This document shows, in pieces, positions 20,269 through 29,493 of a stretch of DNA of 64,000 nucleotides. The stretch spans positions 98,059 through 162,058 of the forward strand of contig NZ_FOTM01000007.1 of the NCBI RefSeq assembly GCF_900114565.1. Reading direction: 5' to 3'. The translations under genes and the position numbers were made by a program. Origin of the DNA: Leifsonia sp. CL147 (GTDB lineage: Bacteria > Actinomycetota > Actinomycetes > Actinomycetales > Microbacteriaceae). Below the pieces are notes generated by a model. It was not told the origin of the DNA and did no database searches. It was given only the letters and a program-made list of their open reading frames with translations. Each line of letters starts with the position of its first letter. Within the stretch, counting starts at the first letter, position 1.

Positions 20269-22260
20269 GTGGGCATGAACTACGACTCGGGCGACTCGAA
20301 CAGTGTGAAGACTGCACTCTCGGCCAATCTCACCGCGGGGTCTGCGGTGCTGGAGAAGTTGGCGAGCGCCTCCGACCGTCTCATTGCCGGCCTGGCCACA
20401 GGAGAACTGTCGGGGAAAGGGTATTCCGCGGTCGAGGCGTTGTTCGTTCAGATCATTGCGCCCTGCATTCTGCGGACGAAGAGCGAGATCGACTCCGTTC
20501 AGGATGACCTGGGCACTTTTGCGATGGAAGACGCGAAGGTCAGCCGGTTCGGCGTCCTGAAAGAGGATGAGCTGAACACCCAGCTCACCGCGACGAAGAA
20601 GCAGCGGGACGCGACCGAACACCAGATCGAAGTCAACAGATCTGTATTGACCTCCGCGACGACCGTACCCGGATTGGGTGAAGCCCTCGAGACGAAGAAC
20701 TCTCAACTGGAGCTGGTGCTGAACCAGCTCGAGAACGACGTTCGCGATCTGGAAGACAGGCTGGAAGCACTCCACGCCTTTGCGGAAGGGACCACAGGCC
20801 TGTTCGCCGATGGTCTCGAAAACCTCGCTGCCGCCATGGCGGAGACTGTTGCCCTGCTGAAGCAACTCGCCCCCGGTAGTGCGGCGGCTGGGCACGGCGC
20901 TTCGGCAGCGCGGATGAGCGCTCTCGGCTTCCTGGCCGGGCTGGAGTCGTCGAAGGACTGGACGTCGGCGACGCCCGCGGAACTGCTGTCGCTCCTGAAA
21001 GCTGTGTCCCCGTCGCAACTGAGCATGATGCTTGCAGCGCATCCCGAACTGCTTCAGAGGTTCTGGGACCACCCGCCGGCACCGGAGAAGACTGCTGCCT
21101 GGTGGAAGAAGCTCGACGCGACGCAGCGCAAGGAGTGGGCGAAAGCAGCCCCGAAGCTGGTCGGCAACCTCGACGGTGTTCCCCCGCGCGTGCGTTCCGA
21201 CGCCAACTTTGCATGCTTGGTCGCCGACTTGGCCGAGGCGAAGAAGTGCCTCAAGAACGCCAAGGCGGACCCCGAGCTCACCTCGCCGTTCGAGGGGGTT
21301 CGCCGACTGGCCCTGAACCGTCTCGCCGAGGCGCAGAAGCTGGCCGACACACTCTCTAGGATCAACAAGGCTTACGGTAAGGGTCCGGCCGGCGACCCAC
21401 CGCATGAGCTCTATGTCTACAAGCCCGGCGAACACATCAAAGTCGCCATCAGCACCGGTCTGCTCGAGACCGCCGAACACATCAGCGTCTTAGTACCCGG
21501 GATGGGGACCACCGCCGACGACATCGGACAGTACGGTGTGGCTGCAAAGGACATGCGGCAGCAGCAATGGCGTGCGTCTGGTGTCGATCCGAGCAAGATC
21601 GCGGTGCTGTCGTGGCTGGACTACGACCCGCCCAGTGGCCTGGATGCGTGGGGCGTCTTCCATGACGATCTCGCCAAGGCCGGCGCGGAGCGGCTCGGGA
21701 ACACCCTGCGAGGGCTGACGGCGGTGAAGGACTGGCCGGCGAACGCGGACGGGCTCTCGGTTGTGGCGCACTCGTACGGGACCGACGTCGCCACCCTCGC
21801 CCTGGCGCGCGAAGGGGTGTCGGCTGGACATGTCGTGCTGCTCGGCTCGGCGGGCATCTCCGGCAGCATCCCGTCTGCAGCTGCGTTGCACGTGCCGGGC
21901 GGGGAAGTGTACGCGGCGCAGGGCGTACGCGACGAATGGGCCGGGCTCGGACAGTTCGGTTCCGGCCGGACCGATCCCACCAGCTCGGGCTTCGGTGCGC
22001 ACCCGTTCAGTGCCGAGAACACCAGCCTCGACGGTCAGGCGCTGAAGGGGATCACCAAGCACGGGCCGTTCGGAGACGGGTCGAATGACTCCGGCTCCTA
22101 CAGCTACCTCGACAACCTCACCTCTGCCCAGTACAGCACAGCGATGGCGACGATGGGGCGTGGGCAGGAGGTCCCCGTCGGCGGCACCCCACTGGACCGA
22201 TGGACGGTGCCGCAGCCGCAACCAGGCCCGTTCCCGACCCCGTTTGGCTCGGGACGATGA
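20269..22260 (+). CDS. LXG-like N-terminal domain fused to DUF1023 alpha/beta hydrolase (candidate type VII-secreted toxin)
   Basis: A 663-residue protein without signal peptide. Residues 1-210 are helical and resemble the LXG export domain of type VII-secreted polymorphic toxins: [15 protein letters not shown], then [15 protein letters not shown] (the L-x-G motif), then long coiled-coil stretches. Residues about 280-320 contain the linker typical of DUF1023 proteins ([15 protein letters not shown], then [17 protein letters not shown]). Residues about 400-620 are the DUF1023 hydrolase: [12 protein letters not shown], the nucleophile elbow VAHSYGTD with Ser502, [13 protein letters not shown] and a late KHGPFGDGS His. 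It stands on the plus strand inside the minus-strand aro run, has lower GC than its neighbours, and its stop overlaps the next lipoprotein start. Start is GTG 20269 or ATG 20275. Family calls are from motif recognition; toxicity is inference. It could also be a non-toxic secreted esterase or lipase. Confidence 0.8.
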   Translation: MGMNYDSGDSNSVKTALSANLTAGSAVLEKLASASDRLIAGLATGELSGKGYSAVEALFVQIIAPCILRTKSEIDSVQDDLGTFAMEDAKVSRFGVLKEDELNTQLTATKKQRDATEHQIEVNRSVLTSATTVPGLGEALETKNSQLELVLNQLENDVRDLEDRLEALHAFAEGTTGLFADGLENLAAAMAETVALLKQLAPGSAAAGHGASAARMSALGFLAGLESSKDWTSATPAELLSLLKAVSPSQLSMMLAAHPELLQRFWDHPPAPEKTAAWWKKLDATQRKEWAKAAPKLVGNLDGVPPRVRSDANFACLVADLAEAKKCLKNAKADPELTSPFEGVRRLALNRLAEAQKLADTLSRINKAYGKGPAGDPPHELYVYKPGEHIKVAISTGLLETAEHISVLVPGMGTTADDIGQYGVAAKDMRQQQWRASGVDPSKIAVLSWLDYDPPSGLDAWGVFHDDLAKAGAERLGNTLRGLTAVKDWPANADGLSVVAHSYGTDVATLALAREGVSAGHVVLLGSAGISGSIPSAAALHVPGGEVYAAQGVRDEWAGLGQFGSGRTDPTSSGFGAHPFSAENTSLDGQALKGITKHGPFGDGSNDSGSYSYLDNLTSAQYSTAMATMGRGQEVPVGGTPLDRWTVPQPQPGPFPTPFGSGR

Positions 22261-22832
22261 CAGCGATGTCGAGGCAGCGTCGGCGGGCTGTGGTGCGTAT
22301 CGTGGCGCTGACCGCGCTGGTTGCCACAGCAACCCTGACCGGGTGCGCACCACAACCCAAGACCGCGAAGGAGATCCAGCAGGTGGAAGACGACGACAAA
22401 GCCGACCGCGCCGCGGTGCAACACGAGATCCAGCGCCTCTACGACGAGGCCGCCGCCCTGGTCGCCGACACCTGGCCGAAACCAGACACGATGAACTGGC
22501 AGACCGCGTGTGGTGACTACGCCGACGGCACCCAGTCGGAGACCTGGAACATCGCCAACCAGTACAAGGGTCCGACCAAATTCAGCCCCGAGGAGACGGC
22601 GGAGCGGGTGGCGAAGATGTTGACCGACTACGGGTTCCCGACGAAGGTGATCGAGGACAACAAGATCTACCCGCCACGGAAAGTCGTGTCTTACCCGCCC
22701 TATCTCACCGGGGTCCGTGAAGACGGCTTCGCGATCGTCTTCACCATCGGTGAGAACTACTCCGACTTCTCCGGTTACAGCCGGTGCGCTCCGATCGACC
22801 CGGACGACCCGGTACTCCCGAAGAACTGGTGA
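22257..22832 (+). CDS. Lipoprotein A, candidate immunity or partner of the LXG-like hydrolase
   Basis: A 191-residue lipoprotein: basic N-terminus (SRQRRR), hydrophobic core, lipobox TLTGC with Cys30. The mature part starts with a charged stalk (EIQQVEDDDKADRAAVQHE) and a compact domain with two cysteines (Cys85 and Cys177) that could form a disulfide. I do not recognise the family. The ATG overlaps the hydrolase stop as ATGA, so the two are coupled. A second ATG three codons in is also possible. A near-copy follows directly. Immunity by an extracytoplasmic lipoprotein would fit a hydrolase acting on membrane lipids, but this is inference from context. Confidence 0.85.
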   Translation: MTAMSRQRRRAVVRIVALTALVATATLTGCAPQPKTAKEIQQVEDDDKADRAAVQHEIQRLYDEAAALVADTWPKPDTMNWQTACGDYADGTQSETWNIANQYKGPTKFSPEETAERVAKMLTDYGFPTKVIEDNKIYPPRKVVSYPPYLTGVREDGFAIVFTIGENYSDFSGYSRCAPIDPDDPVLPKNW

Positions 22833-22872
22833 CGGTGATTCGACTGTGCCCCACACCGTTGGGTTCGGGACG

Positions 22873-23448
22873 ATGACAGCGATGTCGAGGCAGCGTCGGC
22901 GGGCTGTGGTGCGTATCGTGGCGCTGACCGCGCTGGTTGCCACAGCAACCCTGACCGGATGCGCACCACAACCCAAGACCGCGAAGGAGATCCAGCAGGT
23001 GGAAGACGACGACAAAGCCGACCGCGCCGCAGTCCAACACGAGATGCAGCGCCTCTACGACGAGGCCACCGCCCTGGTCGCCGACACCTGGCCGAAACCA
23101 GACACGATGACCTGGCAGCCCGGGTGTGGTGACTACGCCGACGGCACCCCGTCGGAGACGTGGAACATCTTCAACCAGTACAAGGGTCCGACGAAGTCCA
23201 GTCCTGAGGAGACGGCGGAGCGGGTGGCGAAGATGTGGACCGACTACGGTTTCCCGACGAAAGTGATCGAGGACAACAAGATCTACCCGCCACGGAAAGT
23301 CGTGTCCTACCCACCCTATCTCACCGGGGTCCGTGAAGACGGCTTCGCGATCGTCTTCACCATCGGTGAGAACTACTCCGACTTCCGTGGTTACAGTCGG
23401 TGCGCTCCGATCGACCCGGACGACCCGCGACTCCCGAAGAACTGGTGA
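22873..23448 (+). CDS. Lipoprotein B, tandem paralogue of lipoprotein A
   Basis: Also 191 residues, with identical signal peptide and lipobox (Cys30). It differs from copy A at 11 mature positions (about 58, 66, 80, 83, 84, 93, 100, 109, 122, 172, 186), several radical, such as A100F, L122W, S172R and V186R. Silent changes are similar in number to replacements, so replacement is not strongly suppressed. Both cysteines (85, 177) are kept. The 40-bp gap between the copies contains repeat-derived sequence. It is the last gene before the convergent aroE. Confidence 0.85.
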   Translation: MTAMSRQRRRAVVRIVALTALVATATLTGCAPQPKTAKEIQQVEDDDKADRAAVQHEMQRLYDEATALVADTWPKPDTMTWQPGCGDYADGTPSETWNIFNQYKGPTKSSPEETAERVAKMWTDYGFPTKVIEDNKIYPPRKVVSYPPYLTGVREDGFAIVFTIGENYSDFRGYSRCAPIDPDDPRLPKNW

Positions 23449-23487
23449 CGGTGATTCGCTCGGGTCGCGAGGGACTGCCCGCCCCGA

Positions 23488-24699
23488 TCAGTCCCCCAGC
23501 TGAGCGCCCCGCTCGTCGATTCCGACCGCCTCCCGCATCGCGGCCAGGATGTCCGGCTCATTAGGGAGCGGCTCCAGGGGGTCGCCGGAGACGAACACGC
23601 GCACCTGCAGCAGCGCCTGGTGGACGAGCATGGCGAGACCCGAGACCGTGCGGCCGCCCACGGACTCCCACTGCGCCGCGAGTGGAGTGGGCCACGGCTC
23701 GTAGGCGACGTCGAACAACAGGGAACGACGCCGGGTGGAGTCCGTGTACAGGGCCTCGGTGAGGGCGCCGCCCGGGACGGTGCTGATCACGAGCTCGGGG
23801 ACGTCCAGCGAGCGATCCGCCTGTGAGAAGGGGCGGATGCGGATGCGCAGGCCCAGGTCGTTGGCCAGCTGTTCCATCCAGGAGCTTCGTGCGAGGTCGC
23901 GCACGTGCACATCCACCCGTTCCGCTCCGAGCTCCGCAGCAGCGACGAGCGCGGACGCGGCGGTCGCTCCGCCGCCGAGGATGTGGACGTAGCGCACCTG
24001 CTCGAGACCGGCGGCGCGGAGTGCGTGGACGATACCGGCGACATCGGTGTTGAATCCGCGGACGTCCTCGCCGTCCAGCAGGACCGTGTTTGCTCCCCCG
24101 GTCTGTTCGGCGATGCGGTCCGTGTCGCTGAGCAGCGGCAGGACCGCCTTCTTCAACGGCATGGTCAGCGACAGACCCCGCCACTCCTGGCCCAGGCCGG
24201 CGATGAAGCCGGGCAGCGCATCCTCGGTCACGTCGACGGCCTCGTAGGACCAGTCGAGGCCGAGGGCGCTGTATGCGGCGCGGTGGAGCTCGGGAGACCG
24301 CGAGTGGCCGATCGGCGAGCCGAGCACGGCCAGGCGCCGGATCGGAGCTTTGGCCGCGCGGGGCTTGGATGCCTTCGGCTTGGCGGGAGCGGGTGCGGGC
24401 GCAGCTGCCGGCTCGGACTCCGGCTCGGGCTCCGGCCCGGGTTCCCGCTCGGACTCCGGCTCCGGGTCCTCGCGGTCTGCGGCCTCCACGGCCTCCGCCA
24501 CCGCAGCCTCCTCGGCCTCCCGCTGGCGCTCCTCGTCGACCAGCGCGGCGATCGCGGCCTCCGCCGACGCCTCGGAGACACCGTTCTCGACGGCGAGCTT
24601 CTCGACGGCGAGCTCTTCGGCGGTGACCCCCTCGGCCTCGACCCCCTCGGCCGCCTCCGTCATGTCCACGTCGCGCGTAGGCTTGCTGGTCTTATCCAT
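23488..24699 (-). CDS. aroE: Shikimate dehydrogenase with long acidic N-terminal extension
   Basis: NADPH-dependent reduction of dehydroshikimate. The enzyme part (about residues 122-400) has LGSPIGHSRSPELHRAAY, the catalytic-Lys block SLTMPLKKAVLPLL, GGANTVLLD, GFNTDVAGIVHAL and the dinucleotide loop ILGGGATAASALVAA. The first 120 residues are low-complexity: an acidic Ala/Glu segment with an AVEKLAVEN repeat, then Pro-Glu and Ala-Pro-Lys runs. The start at 24699 overlaps the mltG end by 8 bp, which supports the long form, though an internal start is possible. The downstream operon partner aroC is now separated from it by the LXG-like cassette. Confidence 0.92.
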   Translation of the reverse strand: MDKTSKPTRDVDMTEAAEGVEAEGVTAEELAVEKLAVENGVSEASAEAAIAALVDEERQREAEEAAVAEAVEAADREDPEPESEREPGPEPEPESEPAAAPAPAPAKPKASKPRAAKAPIRRLAVLGSPIGHSRSPELHRAAYSALGLDWSYEAVDVTEDALPGFIAGLGQEWRGLSLTMPLKKAVLPLLSDTDRIAEQTGGANTVLLDGEDVRGFNTDVAGIVHALRAAGLEQVRYVHILGGGATAASALVAAAELGAERVDVHVRDLARSSWMEQLANDLGLRIRIRPFSQADRSLDVPELVISTVPGGALTEALYTDSTRRRSLLFDVAYEPWPTPLAAQWESVGGRTVSGLAMLVHQALLQVRVFVSGDPLEPLPNEPDILAAMREAVGIDERGAQLGD

Positions 24700-26314
24700 A
24701 ACCGGGGTTGTCCTTCATCCATTGCTGCCATTTCGCGACCGCCGCATCGTGCTCGGCCTGAGTCGTGGAGAAGATCGTCTCTCCGGTCTTCAGGTTCCAG
24801 GTCACGAAGTACATCCACGGGCCGTCGGCGGGATGCTGCACGGCGTTGATCGCCAGGTCGCCCGGGTTCGAGATCGGCCCGACGGGGAGACCTGGATGCA
24901 CGTACGTGTTGTACGGGTTGCTCGCGTCCTCCCGCTCCGCGTCCGTCGTCTCGACCCGGTTGGTGTGGCCGGTGCCATAGGCGACCGTCGCATCCGACTG
25001 CAGATCCCAGCCCTGAGCGAGACGATTGAGGAACACGCGCGCGACCTTGGGGTAGTCGTCCTTGAGTCCGGCCTCGCGCTGCACGATCGACGCGAGGATG
25101 ACGGTGTTCCACCGGTTCTGGGGAGCGACGCCCGCCGCATCCAGCGACTGGAACATCCGGTCGACCATGGTCTTGATCGCCTGCTGCGCGGTGGTCCCCG
25201 GGGGGAACGTGTACGTCGCCGGGAACAGGAAGCCCTCGAGGGATTTCGCCTGGGCGGGCAGACCGTACGCCGCCGGGTTCGCCGCAGCGGCCTGAAGGTC
25301 GGCGAGCGGGATCTTCGTCGCCGTGGCGACCGTCTGGAGCGCGTCCTTCTCGGCCGTCCCCTCCGGGATCACCGCCGTGTTCTGGACGCGCGAGGCCGGG
25401 TCCTCCAGTGCCGCGAGCGCCGCCGCCGCGCTCATCTGCTTCGCCAGCTTGAAGACGCCGGGCTGGAACTCGGCCTGCGGCTTCTGGCGCAGCAGGAGCG
25501 AGTAGAACGCGTCGTAGGTCTTCACCACCCCGGCTTTAGCCAGGTTCTGCGAGATGGAGGAGCCGTCGTCGCCGGACTTGATGGTGAACATCACCTCGCC
25601 GGTTCCGGTGCCCTTGTAGTCGTCGTCCGGCGGGAACAGGGCGTTCTGCAGCTTGACGATCTGCGGCTGGAAGATCGCGTACGCGCCCCCGGCCATCCCG
25701 CCCAGCAGGCCGAGGACCACGATGGTCACGACGAGTCGCCGCACCCAGCGCCGCTTCTTGCGCGGTTCGTCGTGCGACACGTAGTTCTGCTGCCGCCAGA
25801 CGAGGCCGGCCACGGTGTGCGCCGAGTCGTCGTGTGCCGACCTGTGGTGGGCGGGCGCGTCGTCGGTGTCCTCGAGCATTCCGAACAGAGTACGCGCAGG
25901 ATGATCGTGGTGCGTGGATGCCTGCTCGTCCGACCCATGACGGGCGGCCACGCCGACGGGTTCCGGCTCTTCGATCTGGGCCACGGGGCCCGTGATCACG
26001 GCGTCGAAGTCGAGGCCGGCCAATGCTGCCGTTTCGGCGGGTGACTCGTGCCCGGGTCCGGGCGGCGAGGTCGGACCGACCGCTTCGTGAGTCAGGGCCT
26101 GCTGCTGCGCCTCGCGCGCCGCGCGCGCCTCTCGGCGGGTCATCGGAGGACGCTCGGCGCCGGCCTCGGCTGCTGCCGGCGACGGCGCCTGCTGCTGGGC
26201 CGGTTCCTGCTGCCCGGGTTCCTGCTGCGCCGGCGGCGGCTGGAGCGGCGCGGGCGGCCGGTTCACCGCCGGGAAGGCGGGCGGCTCCGGCCGCTCCTGC
26301 GGGTTCTGAGTCAA
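24692..26314 (-). CDS. mltG: Endolytic murein transglycosylase MltG with long cytoplasmic tail
   Basis: Cleaves nascent peptidoglycan strands at the membrane. Domain order: about 185 residues of Pro/Gln/Ala-rich, His-rich cytoplasmic tail; basic KKRRWVRR; one transmembrane helix (LVVTIVVLGLLGGMAGGAYAI); a LysM-like/YceG N-region; then the catalytic region with the Glu in ASIVQREAGLKDDYPKVARVFLNRL, LQSDATVAYG and NPYNTYVHPGLPVGPISNPG. Start uncertain: TTG at 26314, one base after the ruvX stop, or upstream codons to 26377 inside ruvX. Located between ruvX and aroE as in many actinobacteria. Confidence 0.92.
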   Translation of the reverse strand: MTQNPQERPEPPAFPAVNRPPAPLQPPPAQQEPGQQEPAQQQAPSPAAAEAGAERPPMTRREARAAREAQQQALTHEAVGPTSPPGPGHESPAETAALAGLDFDAVITGPVAQIEEPEPVGVAARHGSDEQASTHHDHPARTLFGMLEDTDDAPAHHRSAHDDSAHTVAGLVWRQQNYVSHDEPRKKRRWVRRLVVTIVVLGLLGGMAGGAYAIFQPQIVKLQNALFPPDDDYKGTGTGEVMFTIKSGDDGSSISQNLAKAGVVKTYDAFYSLLLRQKPQAEFQPGVFKLAKQMSAAAALAALEDPASRVQNTAVIPEGTAEKDALQTVATATKIPLADLQAAAANPAAYGLPAQAKSLEGFLFPATYTFPPGTTAQQAIKTMVDRMFQSLDAAGVAPQNRWNTVILASIVQREAGLKDDYPKVARVFLNRLAQGWDLQSDATVAYGTGHTNRVETTDAEREDASNPYNTYVHPGLPVGPISNPGDLAINAVQHPADGPWMYFVTWNLKTGETIFSTTQAEHDAAVAKWQQWMKDNPGYG

Positions 26315-26315
26315 G

Positions 26316-26783
26316 CTAGCGTCCAATGCTCGATTCGACGGGGTCACCCGGCGGACGGCCTGTAGACCGCTCCGCATCGAGGGCGTGCTGCAAAATTATC
26401 GTGGCCGCGACCTGATCCACCACTGGACGCGCCTTCTTCGTATTCCTGCCCGACGCACGCAGCGCCGAGGCCGCCGACACGGTCGACAAGCGCTCGTCGA
26501 CCAGACGCACCGGGACGCCGGTCTCGGCGGCCAGCGCCGTGGCGAACCCGATCGCATCCGCCGTGGAGGCGGTGTGCGCTCCCGAGAGCGCCAACGGCAG
26601 GCCGACGATAACCTCGAAGGCTCCGAGTTCGCCGACGATCTCGGCGATCCTGCGGCGATCCGCAGCATCCTCGGAGCGTGCGACCGTCTCGACGGGGGTC
26701 GCCAGCATTCCGTCGAGGTCGGAGCGGCTCACGCCGATCCGGACCTTGCCGACGTCGATGCCGATCCGCACCCCGCTGCGCAC
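26316..26783 (-). CDS. ruvX: Holliday junction resolvase-like RuvX (YqgF)
   Basis: RNase H-fold protein implicated in rRNA 5' processing and possibly recombination. About 155 residues. Visible: VRIGIDVGKVRIGVSRSD with the first catalytic Asp, FEVIVGLPLALSG, VRLVDERLSTVSA with the Glu, and the final Asp in VVDQVAATIILQHALDAE. Starts at GTG 26783, eight bases from the alaS stop; a GTG four codons later is an alternative. Confidence 0.93.
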   Translation of the reverse strand: MRSGVRIGIDVGKVRIGVSRSDLDGMLATPVETVARSEDAADRRRIAEIVGELGAFEVIVGLPLALSGAHTASTADAIGFATALAAETGVPVRLVDERLSTVSAASALRASGRNTKKARPVVDQVAATIILQHALDAERSTGRPPGDPVESSIGR

Positions 26784-26788
26784 CGGTG

Positions 26789-29443
26789 CTACCCGATCGC
26801 CGAGACCACGGCGGTCAGCGCCGCCGGGATCGCGTCGGTGTCCGTGCCGCCGCCCTGCGCCAGGTCGGCCTTGCCGCCGCCACCGCCGCCCAGGACACCG
26901 GCCGCCGTCTTGGCGAGCGCGCCCGCGTTGACGCCCGCGTCGCGAGCCGCCTGGTTGGTGCCGACGATCACGACGGGCTTGCCCGCGGCGCGTGCCGCCA
27001 GCGCGACCGTCGCCGCGTCCGAGCCCAGCCGCTCCCGCACGGTCGTCACCAGCAGCCGCAGGTCGTCGGCGCTGTTCAGCGTCCCGGCATCCTCTGCCAC
27101 GACAGTGACTGAACCGCGACGCGTGGCCGAATCCAGCAGCGTGGGCACCTTGTCCAGTACGGCCCGCGCCTCGAACGCCTGGATGCGCTTCTCCGCGGCC
27201 TTGAGGTTCGCCATCAGGTCGGCGATCTTCTCGGGCAGCTGCTCGCGCGGCGTCTTGAGGGAGCTGGAGAGCTGCGACACGATGGTGCGCTCCACCGCGA
27301 GGTCCTTGAAGGCCTCCAGCCCGACCAGGGACTCGACGCGCCGATTCGTGGAACCGACGGACGACTCGCTGACGAGGTTGATCATCCCGATCTCGGCGCT
27401 GGAGGACACGTGGGTGCCTGCACACAGCTCACGCGACCACGGACCGCCGATGTCCACCACGCGGACCACGTCGCCGTACTTCTCGCCGAACAGGGCCATC
27501 GCGCCGAGCGCCTTCGCCTCGGCGAGCGGAAGCTCGCGGGTGCTCACCTCGAGATTCTGCCGGATCGCGTTGTTCGAGATCTCCTCGATCTCGGTACGGG
27601 TCTCGGCCGAGAGCGCCTGGTTCCACGAGAAGTCGAGGCGCAGGTAGCCGGCCTTGTTGAAGGAGCCCGACTGGTGTGCGTTCGGCCCGAGCACCTGCCG
27701 GAGGGCCGCGTGGATGATGTGGGTCCCCGAGTGCGCCTGGCGTGCGCCTCGGCGGTAGTCGCCGTCCACGATGCTCGTCGCGGGCGCGCCGAGCCCGACC
27801 TCGCCGCTGCGGACGAGGACCTTGTGGCTGATGAGCCCCTTGACCGGCTTCTGCACGTCGAGCACATCCAGCTCGTAGCCGGGACCGACGATCGAGCCGG
27901 CATCCGCGTCCTGACCGCCGGACTCCGCATAGAGGGCGGTCGCCCCGAGGATGATCTCCGCGACCTGGCCTTCGCTAGCACGGTCCACCGAGCGGCCGTC
28001 GACGATGAGACCCAGGACGCTGGACTCCGTCTGCAGCTCCGTGTAGCCGGTGAACACCGTCTCGCCGAGCGAACGGAAGGCGCTGTAGACGGAGAGGTCG
28101 GCCAGCGCGGTCTTCTTGGCCTTTGCGTCCGCCTTCGCGCGCGAACGCTGGTCGGCCATGAGCCGGTCGAACGCCGTGCGGTCGACCGTCAGGCCGGCTT
28201 CATCCGCCATCTCGAGCGTGAGGTCGATGGGGAAGCCATAGGTGTCGTGCAGCAGGAACGCGGTGTCGCCCGCGAGCTGCGTGCGACCCTCCTTCTGCGT
28301 CGTCGCCACGGCGGTGTCGAGGATGCCGGTGCCGGCCACGAGGGTCCGGAGGAAGGTCTCCTCCTCGGCGTACGCCAGCTGCGAGATCCGGGCGAACTCG
28401 GTCGCCACCTCCGGATACGCCGCCTTCATCGCGTCCCGCGAGACGGGGAAGAGCTCCGGGAAGGTCGCCGACTCCACGCCGAGCAGGCGCATCGCCCGAA
28501 CGGTGCGGCGGAGCAGACGGCGCAGCACGTAGCCGCGGCCCTCGTTCGACGGCGTGACGCCGTCGGCCATCAGCATCAGCGCGCTGCGGACGTGGTCGGC
28601 GACGACCCGCAGCCGCACGTCGTCCTCGTGCGCCTCGTTGCCGTACGGCTTCTCGGCGAGCTCGGCGGCGCGATCGAGCACGGGCCGGACCTGGTCGATC
28701 TCGTACATGTTGTCGACGCCCTGCTTGATGAACGCGACGCGCTCGAGGCCCATGCCGGTGTCGATGTTCTTCTTCGGCAGGTCGCCGAGGATGTCGAACT
28801 CCTTGCCGTCGCCCTCGCCGCGCAGGTACTGCATGAAGACGAGGTTCCAGATCTCGACGTACCGGTCGTCGTCCGTCGCCGGACCGCCGTCCGCCCCGTA
28901 TGCGGGCCCGCGGTCGAAGAAGATCTCGGAGCACGGACCCGCCGGCCCCGGCTGGCCCGTCGACCAGTAGTTGGTGTCCTTGCCGAGGCCCTGGATGCGC
29001 TCCGGCGGGAGGCCGGCGACGCGGCCCCAGATCTCTCGGGCCTCCTCGTCCTCCTCATACACCGTCACCCAGAGATCGTCGGGCGAGAACCCGAGGCCGC
29101 CCTCGCCCTCGGACGTGGTGAGCAGGTCCCAGGCGAACGTGATCGCCTGCTCCTTGAAGTAGTCGCCGAACGAGAAGTTGCCGCACATCTGGAAGAAGGT
29201 GCCATGCCGGGGCGTCTTGCCGACTTCGTCGATGTCGAGGGTCCGGATGCACTTCTGCACACTCGTCGCGCGCGGGAAGGGCGCGGGCACCACACCGGTC
29301 AGGTAGGGCACGAACGGCACCATTCCGGCCACCGTGAACATCAGCGAGGGGTCGTCGCTGATGAGGGAGGCGGAGGGCACGACGGTGTGGCCGCGCTGCG
29401 CGAAGAAGTCGAGCCAGCGGCGGTGGATTTCAGCAGTCTGCAT
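26789..29443 (-). CDS. alaS: Alanyl-tRNA synthetase
   Basis: Charges tRNA-Ala and edits mischarged serine/glycine. 884 residues. Catalytic-domain motifs include RRWLDFFAQRGHTVVPSASL, FQMCGNFSFGDYFKEQAI and GMGLERVAFIKQGV. The editing domain has the zinc-binding HSGTHIIHAALRQVLG and the CAGTHVSSSAEIG signature. The C-terminal DHHA1-like region ends with a glycine run LGGGGGGKADLAQGGG. It heads the alaS-ruvX-mltG-aroE run. Confidence 0.98.
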   Translation of the reverse strand: MQTAEIHRRWLDFFAQRGHTVVPSASLISDDPSLMFTVAGMVPFVPYLTGVVPAPFPRATSVQKCIRTLDIDEVGKTPRHGTFFQMCGNFSFGDYFKEQAITFAWDLLTTSEGEGGLGFSPDDLWVTVYEEDEEAREIWGRVAGLPPERIQGLGKDTNYWSTGQPGPAGPCSEIFFDRGPAYGADGGPATDDDRYVEIWNLVFMQYLRGEGDGKEFDILGDLPKKNIDTGMGLERVAFIKQGVDNMYEIDQVRPVLDRAAELAEKPYGNEAHEDDVRLRVVADHVRSALMLMADGVTPSNEGRGYVLRRLLRRTVRAMRLLGVESATFPELFPVSRDAMKAAYPEVATEFARISQLAYAEEETFLRTLVAGTGILDTAVATTQKEGRTQLAGDTAFLLHDTYGFPIDLTLEMADEAGLTVDRTAFDRLMADQRSRAKADAKAKKTALADLSVYSAFRSLGETVFTGYTELQTESSVLGLIVDGRSVDRASEGQVAEIILGATALYAESGGQDADAGSIVGPGYELDVLDVQKPVKGLISHKVLVRSGEVGLGAPATSIVDGDYRRGARQAHSGTHIIHAALRQVLGPNAHQSGSFNKAGYLRLDFSWNQALSAETRTEIEEISNNAIRQNLEVSTRELPLAEAKALGAMALFGEKYGDVVRVVDIGGPWSRELCAGTHVSSSAEIGMINLVSESSVGSTNRRVESLVGLEAFKDLAVERTIVSQLSSSLKTPREQLPEKIADLMANLKAAEKRIQAFEARAVLDKVPTLLDSATRRGSVTVVAEDAGTLNSADDLRLLVTTVRERLGSDAATVALAARAAGKPVVIVGTNQAARDAGVNAGALAKTAAGVLGGGGGGKADLAQGGGTDTDAIPAALTAVVSAIG

Positions 29444-29493
29444 GGGTTCCGGTCGATCGAAAGTCTGTGGGGTGAGGAGGGACGCAGGCGGCG

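Larger units (their letters stand above)
22243..23463 (+). repeat. Tandem duplication of about 605 bp (offset 616 bp) containing the two lipoprotein genes
   Basis: Sequence 22243-22847 is repeated at 22859-23463 with mostly point differences, from TCGGGACGATGACAGCG before each ATG to ACTGGTGACGGTGATTCG after each stop. The repeat includes the last few codons of the hydrolase gene as a relic upstream of copy B, so copy B arose by duplication of a segment that began inside the hydrolase 3' end. Confidence 0.9.

Noticed and set aside
20100..20507. Small plus-strand gene before the LXG-like gene (possible secretion chaperone)
   Set aside because: The frame overlaps most of the LXG-like N-terminus, is Arg-rich and shows no helical WXG100-like pattern.
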